A program made the translations under genes and the position numbers. The notes under the pieces were generated by a model, which saw only the letters and a list, made by a program, of their open reading frames with translations, did not search any database and had not been told where the DNA came from. Positions 28,334-35,193 of a DNA stretch of 38,526 bases are shown one piece after another. The stretch's first letter is position 1, and every line of letters begins with the position of its first letter. The stretch covers positions 1 to 38,526 of the forward strand of contig NZ_AGAF01000250.1 in NCBI RefSeq assembly GCF_000224515.1, given 5' to 3'. This DNA comes from Desulfosporosinus sp. OT. GTDB taxonomy: Bacteria > Bacillota > Desulfitobacteriia > Desulfitobacteriales > Desulfitobacteriaceae.

Positions 28334-28496
28334 CTGTCGATGGTCAATATATATACATTTGTTCAGTATGATTAACTTGAAAAATTACTTTGAATGTACC
28401 AACTCGTAAACGCATTAGCATTCCTTGGCCATTAAGAGGCTTAATATCACCAAGCGGCGGACGAATAGCTAGAAATTGATCTCTTCTTTCTTTCAG
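28315..28496 (-). pseudogene. Frameshifted RelE/ParE-type toxin remnant
   Basis: One frame gives RPPLGDIKPL, then LRVGTFKVIFQVNH; a +1 shift near 28360 restores YILTIDSRGDVY and a stop. This order (GDIKPL, YRLRVG, VIF, DRGDVYK) is the hallmark of RelE/ParE-type toxins of type II toxin-antitoxin systems. There is an in-frame stop just ahead of the preserved part, and no start codon or intact antitoxin gene. Whether the frameshift is real or a sequencing error cannot be decided here, but the missing 5' part argues for a relic. Confidence 0.55.
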
Positions 28497-28587
28497 TTAA
28501 GATAAGATTATCATGTTCACTAATGAAAAACCAGCTAGCTAATGTAAAATATTGTCTCGCTATATATCCTTACCTCCTCACCTTTCG

Positions 28588-28658
28588 GAACTTGGGGAAT
28601 AAACTTAACATTTAGCAAAGTCCCCCAGTATGTGGTCACGTTTGGAGGCGGATTTTAT
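28588..28658 (-). pseudogene. Sliver of a hypD-like glycyl radical enzyme gene
   Basis: About 70 bases match the intact hypD at about 28965-29039, including AAACTTAA, TTTAGCA, AGTCCCCC and TTTGGAGGC blocks. Decoded on the minus strand it reads IKSAS-R/K-DH, then after a shift GTLLNVKFIPQV, matching residues ~682-705 of HypD. It stops abruptly on both sides. It lies 67 bases past the end of hypD, on the same strand, suggesting an old duplication with deletion. Confidence 0.7.
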
Positions 28659-28724
28659 TCCATTGGTGAGCTGGATCTGAAGCGGCTGGAGAGAATGCTC
28701 GGAATATGAGAAAAGGTATTACTT

Positions 28725-31082
28725 TTAGAACGCCGTATGTTCCGTCCTATTAATAATTTCTTCCTGCAGCGCTTCACTCAGATCACAGAAATAATCACTA
28801 TACCCCGCCACACGTACAATTAAGTCTCTGTGCTTTTCCGGCTCGGCCTGCGCTGCCCTGAGTGTCTGGGCGTCGACCACATTAAACTGAATATGATGAC
28901 CACCTAATTTAAAATACGAGCGGACCAACTGAGCCAACTTCTCAATTCCCTCTTCCCCTTCTAGGACTTGAGGAGTGAACTTAAGGTTTAGCAGAGTCCC
29001 CCCGGTGCGTGCGTGATCTAGCTTGGAGGCAGATTTTATGACTGCAGTCGGACCTAAGCGATCCGTTCCTTGGACTGGAGAAATCCCCTCCGAAAGAGGT
29101 TCTCCAGCCCGGCGCCCTTCAGCTGTAGCACCTAAGACAGAACCAAAATAAACATGGCAGGTTGTCGGCAACATATTGACCCGATAGACACCACCCTTAG
29201 TATTGGGACGGCCATTCACCTCAGCATAATAAGCATTAAAAATATCCACCATCAGTTCGTCAGCATAGTCATCATCATTGCCAAAATGAGGTGTCTTGTT
29301 GATCAGTTGCTGGCGCAATGCTTCGTGCTCAGAGAAATTATCCTCTAACGCCCGAAGTAACTGGTCTAGAGTAAGATTCCTCTGATCAAAAACATGGTAC
29401 TTGATGCCCGCTAAGGTGTCCGTTAAACTACCTAAGCCAACCCCTTGGACATAGTTCGTGTTGTAACGAGCCCCTCCGTCATTATAATCTTTGGCCTTGG
29501 CAACACAATCGTCAATCAGGAGAGAAAGGAACGGCGACGGCATGTAGGTCGCATAAAGTCGCTCGATGATATTGCTTCCTTTAACTTTAATATCCATAAA
29601 GTAGTGGAGCTGGGTTTTAAACGCCTCAAAAAGTTCCTCAAAGGAGGTAAAGCTGCGAGGGTCTCCGGTTTCTACACCTAACTGCTGACCAGTTCTGGGG
29701 TCTACTCCGTTATGCAGTGCTAACTCGAAAATCTTAGGCAGGTTGAAATACCCGGTTAGAATATAACTTTCTTTACCGAAAGCCCCCGTTTCCACACACC
29801 CGCTGGTCCCGCCCTGACGGGCATCTTCAATCAATTTGCCTTGGCGCAAAAGTTCCTCAACGACTGTATCGGCATTGAAGACAGAAGGCTGACCCCAACC
29901 TTTCCTGATAATCCTAGCCGCTCGTTTTATAAAGCGATCCGGGTTCTTCCTGCTCAATTGGATGTTCGAGCTGGGTTGTAAGAGACGCATTTCATCGATC
30001 ACGTCGAGAACCAAGTAGGTGACCTCATTAACTCCATCCGAACCATCGGCTTTGAGCCCACCGCTGTTAATGTTAGCAAAATCTGTATACGTACCGCTCT
30101 CCGCTGCTGTTACTCCAACTTTAGGCGGGGCTGGCTGATTGTTAAACTTTACCCAAAAACATTCTAAGAGTTCTTTGGCCTGTTCCTCAGAAAGGGTTCC
30201 TTCGGCCACTTCTTTTTTATAGAACGGATATAAATGCTGATCCAGACGACCAGGATTAAACGCATCCCAGGTATTCAGTTCTGTGATAACGCCCAAATGC
30301 ACAAACCAATAGGCCTGCAAAGCTTCCCAGTAATTACGGGGGGCGTGAGCCGGGACGTACGAACAAATCTCAGCGATCTTCTCCAATTCTTCTTTCCTCA
30401 GTAGATCTGTTTCCACCTGGGCTAATTCTCTGGCTTTTTCCGCATGTCGCTCGGCAAACCGGATAATGGCTTGAGCACAAATGCGCATGGCCCGCAGTTC
30501 TTCCTGCTTATAGTAGGCCTCAGCATCGTTAAAATAGTCGAGTTTCGCCAAATGGGCATCGATCTCAGCCATGAAGTCCAGGAAACCTAAACGGTAGATT
30601 TTATCATCGAGCACCGTATGTCCAGGTGCTCTCTGCTCCATAAATTCCGTAAAAATGCCTGCATTGTAGGAAGCTTTCCATTCCTGAGACATTTCCGAAA
30701 AAATAAGGTCCCGCATCGACTTACCTGCCCAAAAAGGAATAATTCGCTCTTCATAAGTTCGACGAACTTCTGGACTGACTTTAAACGGTATTTTAGGACG
30801 AGAATTCAGCAGATCTAAGTCCTCAAGACTATGACAGCAAAGTTCAGGGTACGTATAAGTAGCCTTTGGGGCCGGCCCCCTCTCACCAACAATTAATTCA
30901 CCCGCATTAATACAGATCTCTTTTCTTTCCATAATGTATTTAAAAGTCAAAGCCCGCTGAACGGGGACGGAAGCATTCCCGTTCGTACGGTAGAACTCTG
31001 TAATCAAATCCGCCCTTTCCGCGGAGATATGGGCCTCAGCCTCTAAGCTTCGTTGCCTGAGTATAGCTACTCGCTCGTTCAT
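28725..31082 (-). CDS. hypD: trans-4-hydroxy-L-proline dehydratase (glycyl radical enzyme)
   Basis: HypD removes water from trans-4-hydroxy-L-proline by radical chemistry, giving 1-pyrroline-5-carboxylate, which a P5C reductase turns into proline. The 785-residue product matches the Clostridioides difficile enzyme, as I recall it, with a constant offset of five. It has thiyl Cys429 and base Glu431 in SGCVETG, glycyl radical Gly760 in RVAGY, and the substrate-contact residues His155, Asp273, Asp334 and Tyr445. No proC or activase lies directly beside it on its strand; an activase for it must be one of those at 33316-35188 or elsewhere. GAGGAG precedes the ATG. It diverges from the trans-3-hydroxyproline genes across 133 bases. 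Confidence 0.93.
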   Translation of the reverse strand: MNERVAILRQRSLEAEAHISAERADLITEFYRTNGNASVPVQRALTFKYIMERKEICINAGELIVGERGPAPKATYTYPELCCHSLEDLDLLNSRPKIPFKVSPEVRRTYEERIIPFWAGKSMRDLIFSEMSQEWKASYNAGIFTEFMEQRAPGHTVLDDKIYRLGFLDFMAEIDAHLAKLDYFNDAEAYYKQEELRAMRICAQAIIRFAERHAEKARELAQVETDLLRKEELEKIAEICSYVPAHAPRNYWEALQAYWFVHLGVITELNTWDAFNPGRLDQHLYPFYKKEVAEGTLSEEQAKELLECFWVKFNNQPAPPKVGVTAAESGTYTDFANINSGGLKADGSDGVNEVTYLVLDVIDEMRLLQPSSNIQLSRKNPDRFIKRAARIIRKGWGQPSVFNADTVVEELLRQGKLIEDARQGGTSGCVETGAFGKESYILTGYFNLPKIFELALHNGVDPRTGQQLGVETGDPRSFTSFEELFEAFKTQLHYFMDIKVKGSNIIERLYATYMPSPFLSLLIDDCVAKAKDYNDGGARYNTNYVQGVGLGSLTDTLAGIKYHVFDQRNLTLDQLLRALEDNFSEHEALRQQLINKTPHFGNDDDYADELMVDIFNAYYAEVNGRPNTKGGVYRVNMLPTTCHVYFGSVLGATAEGRRAGEPLSEGISPVQGTDRLGPTAVIKSASKLDHARTGGTLLNLKFTPQVLEGEEGIEKLAQLVRSYFKLGGHHIQFNVVDAQTLRAAQAEPEKHRDLIVRVAGYSDYFCDLSEALQEEIINRTEHTAF

Positions 31083-31157
31083 TCTCAGATCACTCCTCTA
31101 GTCGTAAAATCACCTAACTTAGCTTTATTCTCAACTTATTAACTCAGCGGGCACTCG

Positions 31158-31186
31158 TTGACAAATCTATCTGGAATCGATAGTGT
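31158..31186 (+). promoter_or_regulatory. Possible promoter of the trans-3-hydroxyproline genes
   Basis: A perfect TTGACA (31158-31163) is followed after 17 bases by TAGTGT, a weak -10 box. It lies in the 133-base region between the divergent hypD and reductase genes. A weak -10 box may mean activator dependence. Confidence 0.45.
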
Positions 31187-31215
31187 ATGCATAAAGAATA
31201 GGACGGAGGGTTATT

Positions 31216-32205
31216 ATGCTGCTGCTAACCAAACAAGACATTCAAAAGATTTTCACCATGCAAGATGCTCTGGAAGCAGTCAAACAAGCTTTGAACATCT
31301 ACTCATCAGGAGGAAGTGTCGTCCCTTTAAGGGTTAATATCAGTGCGCCCAATTATGAAGGTCAGACATTGTTCATGCCTGGCTACGTCGAATCACTAGG
31401 CAGCATGGGAGTAAAGATCGTCTCGGTTTTTCCTCACAATACGGAAAAAGGTAAGCCCTCGGTTCCGGCGACAATGGTGCTGCTTGACGGGACCAGCGGA
31501 GAAGTCTGCTGTATCCTAGATGGAACCTACCTCACCCAACTTCGCACAGGCGCCACAGCAGGAGCGGCTACCGACCTGCTCGCTCGGTCAGATGCTAAAA
31601 TCGGAGCGCTGATTGGTACAGGTGGACAAGCCGTTACCCAACTCGAAGCTATGCTGGCAGTTAGAAATCTAAGGGAAGTCCGTATTTTTAGCCGGAATCT
31701 GGAACACGCTCAAACCTTTGGGACACAAATGCAAACTAAATTTACGAAGTACGGAACTCTCCTTCGTGCCGTGGAGACTTCGGAGGAAGCAATAACAGAT
31801 GCAGATATTATAACTGCTGTAACTACATCGCACCAGCCGGTTTTCGATGGGCACCTAGTTAAAGCCGGAGCACATATCAATGGGGTCGGCTCCTATCTGC
31901 CAACAATGCAGGAAATAGATGAATTCATACTACATCGAGCAGACAAGATTTACTTTGACTCTCAGGAAGCGGTACTGGCTGAGGCGGGCGATTTTATTAT
32001 TCCCTTAACTCAAGGGACGATTAGCATGGATAAATTCACGGGGGAGATTGGTAAGGTTATCTCGAATAACCTCCCCGGAAGGGAGACCCCCTTAGAAATC
32101 ACACTCTTCAAAACTGTGGGAATGGCTGTATTAGACATTGTAACAGCTCAAAAAATTTATCAGAAAGCCTTAGAGCAAGACATCGGACAGAAAATTTCCT
32201 TTTAA
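31216..32205 (+). CDS. 1-pyrroline-2-carboxylate reductase (ornithine cyclodeaminase/mu-crystallin family)
   Basis: A 329-residue member of the OCD/mu-crystallin family. It has an N-terminal substrate-binding part (FMPGYVESLGSMGVKIVS), the DGTYLTQLRTGATAGAA signature, and a Rossmann NAD(P)H domain with the GTGGQA loop at about 136-141. In other organisms family members next to trans-3-hydroxyproline dehydratase reduce pyrroline-2-carboxylate to L-proline. The downstream gene, 71 bases away, is such a dehydratase by motif, which supports this over true ornithine cyclodeaminase. Related enzymes reducing other cyclic imines cannot be excluded. GGAGGG precedes the ATG. Confidence 0.82.
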   Translation: MLLLTKQDIQKIFTMQDALEAVKQALNIYSSGGSVVPLRVNISAPNYEGQTLFMPGYVESLGSMGVKIVSVFPHNTEKGKPSVPATMVLLDGTSGEVCCILDGTYLTQLRTGATAGAATDLLARSDAKIGALIGTGGQAVTQLEAMLAVRNLREVRIFSRNLEHAQTFGTQMQTKFTKYGTLLRAVETSEEAITDADIITAVTTSHQPVFDGHLVKAGAHINGVGSYLPTMQEIDEFILHRADKIYFDSQEAVLAEAGDFIIPLTQGTISMDKFTGEIGKVISNNLPGRETPLEITLFKTVGMAVLDIVTAQKIYQKALEQDIGQKISF

Positions 32206-32288
32206 TTGAGAAGTTAATGTCCTAAGTATTATAGTCATAGTTTGAATTTGCACACGCTTGCTGTGCTCCAGGAGAGGTGACCAAACGG

Positions 32289-33305
32289 ATGAATTTCAAA
32301 CATTATATCAATTGCATAGACGCCCATACCGCCGGAGAACCACTAAGAATCGTCACTTCAGGCTTACCACCTATTCAGGGCAAAACCATGCTTGAAAAAA
32401 GGCAGTATATGCTCGAAAACTATGACCATTTACGGAAGCTGATCATGTTAGAGCCCCGCGGACATAGCGGAATGTACGGCTGTATCCTGGTCCCACCCGT
32501 GACTGAAGATGGTGATTTTGGTGTCCTATTTACTCACAATGAAGGGTTAAGTTCCATGTGTGGGCATGGCGTTATCGGCGTGACCAAGGTCGTCATCGAA
32601 ACCGGCATGATTGTTGCTCCAGAAGGGGAAACAATCGTCAAAATCGACTCCCCTGCTGGGAGAATTACGGCCTGTGCGGACGTCAAGGATGGTGAAGTAG
32701 AACGAGTTAGATTTCAAAATGTCCCTTGTTTTGTCTATAAAGAAAACATCATTGTTGATGTAGAGGGTATCGGAGAAGTCACTGCTGACGTTGTGTATTG
32801 CGGTGCCTTCTATGTCTTTCTGGATTCTCAACAAATTCACTTAACTGTGACTCCTGAAAACACCGAAAAATTAGTCCAGAGAGGAATGGAGATAAAACAT
32901 AAGGTAATGGCTGATATGGAATTTAATCATCCGACCTCCGGCGTCAATTGGCTTTATGGAACTATTTTTTACGAGACCCCCCGGAGAGTAGGGAATCAAC
33001 TCCTGACCAAAAATGTTTGTATTTTCGCAGAAGGTCAGGTTGATCGATCCCCTACCGGAACCGGAACAGGCGGAAGAGTTGCCTTACACTATCATAAAGG
33101 CGAGTTAAAGAAAGGTGACACCCTCATCAATTACAGCATTATCGATACTCCCTTCGAAGGGAAGTTTGTCTCTGAAACAAAGGTCGGAGACTATAATGCA
33201 GTCCTCACGGAAGTATCTGGTACAGCACAAATCATAGGTTTTAATCAATTAGTGCTCGATCCCAAAGATCCATTACCCGAAGGATTCAGAATCATAGGGA
33301 GTTAA
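32289..33305 (+). CDS. trans-3-hydroxy-L-proline dehydratase (proline racemase family)
   Basis: A 338-residue proline-racemase-fold enzyme. Racemases and 4-hydroxyproline epimerases use two catalytic cysteines. Here the first is Cys91 in SMCGHG, but the second site reads DRSPTGTG with Thr256 in place of cysteine. The Cys/Thr pair is the known mark of trans-3-hydroxy-L-proline dehydratases (for example human L3HYPDH), which produce pyrroline-2-carboxylate. It follows the reductase that would use this product. The ATG at 32289 is preferred because AGGAGAGGTG lies upstream; the in-frame GTG at 32277 falls inside that site. Its stop is 10 bases from the convergent activase gene. Confidence 0.9.
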   Translation: MNFKHYINCIDAHTAGEPLRIVTSGLPPIQGKTMLEKRQYMLENYDHLRKLIMLEPRGHSGMYGCILVPPVTEDGDFGVLFTHNEGLSSMCGHGVIGVTKVVIETGMIVAPEGETIVKIDSPAGRITACADVKDGEVERVRFQNVPCFVYKENIIVDVEGIGEVTADVVYCGAFYVFLDSQQIHLTVTPENTEKLVQRGMEIKHKVMADMEFNHPTSGVNWLYGTIFYETPRRVGNQLLTKNVCIFAEGQVDRSPTGTGTGGRVALHYHKGELKKGDTLINYSIIDTPFEGKFVSETKVGDYNAVLTEVSGTAQIIGFNQLVLDPKDPLPEGFRIIGS

Positions 33306-33315
33306 AGGAGTGTTC

Positions 33316-34221
33316 TCACCCTCCAATTTTAACCTTCAGACCAAACCGTTCCAGCTGTCCCTTAATCTGCCCCATTCGCTCATTGTCTGGAGATTGAAGG
33401 TCTGGCAATTGATACGTCCGACCTAGTCGTTGGTACTTATCCGACCCAGCCTTATGGTAGGGGAGCAGATGAAGTTCAGTGATCCTTTGTAACGATGCCA
33501 CAAACTCGCCCAATTGCTGAAGGGTTTCCTGGTCATCATTAATTCCTGGAATAATCGGTACTCGGACAATGACCTGGGGATGATGCTCCGCCAACCAACG
33601 CAAATTCGCTAAAATAAGTTCATTGGGTACACCCGTGACACTTTGGTGTTTCTGGCTATCCATAAGTTTCACATCATACAGAAACAGATCCACCCAAGCG
33701 CTCATCCTTTGTAATAATTCAAGGTTTACGTATCCACACGTCTCTAGGGTCGTGTGGATTTCCTTCTTCCGGCACTCTTTAAGTAGTTCTAACAGAAAAA
33801 CAGATTGCATGAACGCTTCCCCTCCGGAAAACGTTACTCCCCCTCCTGATTCGTCATAAAAAATTAAATCTTTCTCAACCGCAGCCATGACTTCTCTAAC
33901 GGACATCGTTTTGGCTGCGAGTTCTCTTACGCCGGCATGGCAAACCTTACAGCATGCTCCGCAGGCCTGACATAGACCTCGCAGGTATCCCAATTTTTCT
34001 GCAATCGCTACCACCGCGCCGTGCGGGCAAATTTCTAAGCACTGCCCACAGCCCAGACAGCGCTCCGGCCAATACATTAACTCCTGGCCTAAGCTTTGAC
34101 TTTCTGGGTTATGACACCACAAACAGTTGAGAGGACAGCCCTTTAAAAAAACGGTTGTTCTAATACCTGGGCCATCATGGATAGAATACTTCATAATATT
34201 TATGATCTTGCCATCAGCCAA
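33316..34221 (-). CDS. Glycyl radical enzyme activase 1 (radical SAM)
   Basis: Generates the glycyl radical on a GRE partner. The 301-residue protein has the radical SAM cluster Cys29-x3-Cys33-x2-Cys36 in FLKGCPLNCLWCHNPES. Two bacterial ferredoxin clusters follow: CLGCGQCLEICP and CQACGACCKVC, both complete. GGVTFSGGEAF and ETCGY are typical SAM-binding segments. It starts with TTG at 34221, 31 bases after the second activase, and is last in the GRE2-activase2-activase1 operon. Since GRE2 already has activase 2 overlapping it, this one may be the missing partner for HypD, which has no activase beside it; that assignment is an inference. Confidence 0.9.
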   Translation of the reverse strand: MADGKIINIMKYSIHDGPGIRTTVFLKGCPLNCLWCHNPESQSLGQELMYWPERCLGCGQCLEICPHGAVVAIAEKLGYLRGLCQACGACCKVCHAGVRELAAKTMSVREVMAAVEKDLIFYDESGGGVTFSGGEAFMQSVFLLELLKECRKKEIHTTLETCGYVNLELLQRMSAWVDLFLYDVKLMDSQKHQSVTGVPNELILANLRWLAEHHPQVIVRVPIIPGINDDQETLQQLGEFVASLQRITELHLLPYHKAGSDKYQRLGRTYQLPDLQSPDNERMGQIKGQLERFGLKVKIGG

Positions 34222-34252
34222 ATTTCACCACTCCGTATGTAACATGATGTCC

Positions 34253-35188
34253 TTATCCACCAACTCGAATCGGAACGCCGGGATCTTGTAGGGCCAGAAA
34301 ACTAGCTCGTTCCGAGATTTCTTCCGCTGATGGTGAGATAAGTTCCTGCAACAGATAATCCCTATCCAGATTTCGATAGGTCTCCAGACCCAGGCGATGG
34401 TAGGGTAACAGTTCAACCTCTTTAAGTTTTTTCAAGGATTTGCAGAATTCCGCAGTGGCGGACAGATTAGCATCTGAATCGTTGGCGCCTGGAACCAGGG
34501 GAATACGTACGATGATTTCCAACGGTTCCTTGGTCTGATCAACTTTTTGGAGGTTATCGAGAATGAGCGCGTTGTCCGTACCAACCCACTGTTTATGAAA
34601 CTCTTTATCCATCAGTTTGAGATCGACATAGAGCACATTGAGCCAGGGCAAAACTTTGGCAATGCTCTCGTAAGGAGCGTGAAAACTAGTCTCCAGTGCC
34701 GTGTGAATCCCCAGCGCTCTACACTCCTGCAGGACTTCCGCAACAAAATCAGGCTGGCTCAGAGGTTCTCCTCCGCTGATTGTGACACCACCGCCTGAAT
34801 GAAAGAAGAAAATCTCATCCTTGACAATTTCCCGTACCACTTCCTGGACAGACAAAAGACTGCCGTATTTTTTATGGGCATTTTGCAAACATTTCGCGAC
34901 GCACATAAAACAATTCTGGCATTTTGAGAAGTCTGTGATGACGTTTAAGCCGTCCTCCGCCAGTGAAAGCGCCCCTTCGGGGCAGGTGCAGACACACATC
35001 CCACAGCCCACGCAACGGTTGCGAGCGTACCCCTTTTGGAGAGTCGCTAGCTGCGATTCTGGTGTCGAACACCAGCGGCATCGGAGCGGACAACCCTTAA
35101 GAAAGAGCACTGTTCGCAGCCCCTGCCCATCGTAGATTGATGTTCTCTCGATCCTCAACACAGAACCTACCAGGCCACTCTTCTTCAT
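34253..35188 (-). CDS. Glycyl radical enzyme activase 2 (radical SAM)
   Basis: About 311 residues with the radical SAM triad Cys33, Cys37 and Cys40 in FLKGCPLRCRWCSTPES. A two-cluster ferredoxin insert reads CVGCGMCVCTCP and CQNCFMCVAKC. The segment before the triad reads YDGQGLRT, where most activases have DGPGIRT. Its gene overlaps the end of GRE2 (GGGGTGA), so it is very likely the GRE2 activase. The start could be GTG at 35197 or ATG at 35188; the ATG has GGTGA 5 bases ahead and is preferred here. Confidence 0.9.
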   Translation of the reverse strand: MKKSGLVGSVLRIERTSIYDGQGLRTVLFLKGCPLRCRWCSTPESQLATLQKGYARNRCVGCGMCVCTCPEGALSLAEDGLNVITDFSKCQNCFMCVAKCLQNAHKKYGSLLSVQEVVREIVKDEIFFFHSGGGVTISGGEPLSQPDFVAEVLQECRALGIHTALETSFHAPYESIAKVLPWLNVLYVDLKLMDKEFHKQWVGTDNALILDNLQKVDQTKEPLEIIVRIPLVPGANDSDANLSATAEFCKSLKKLKEVELLPYHRLGLETYRNLDRDYLLQELISPSAEEISERASFLALQDPGVPIRVGG

Positions 35189-35193
35189 GATGC

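Larger units (their letters stand above)
28185..28724. other. Gene-debris interval upstream of the acetyltransferase gene
   Basis: No intact gene. It contains the imperfect hairpin at 28286-28333, a frameshifted RelE/ParE-like relic (28315-28496) and a sliver of hypD (28588-28658). A short plus-strand frame ending ELDLKRLERMLGI at about 28709 directly abuts the hypD sliver; its origin is not recognised. Confidence 0.6.

Noticed and set aside
31216-32205. True ornithine cyclodeaminase
   Set aside because: The family fits, but the partner gene has the trans-3-hydroxyproline dehydratase signature, making pyrroline-2-carboxylate reduction the better reading. Not excluded experimentally.
32289-33305. 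Hydroxyproline 2-epimerase feeding the second GRE with a D-hydroxyproline
   Set aside because: Epimerases need two catalytic cysteines; the second position is Thr256 here.
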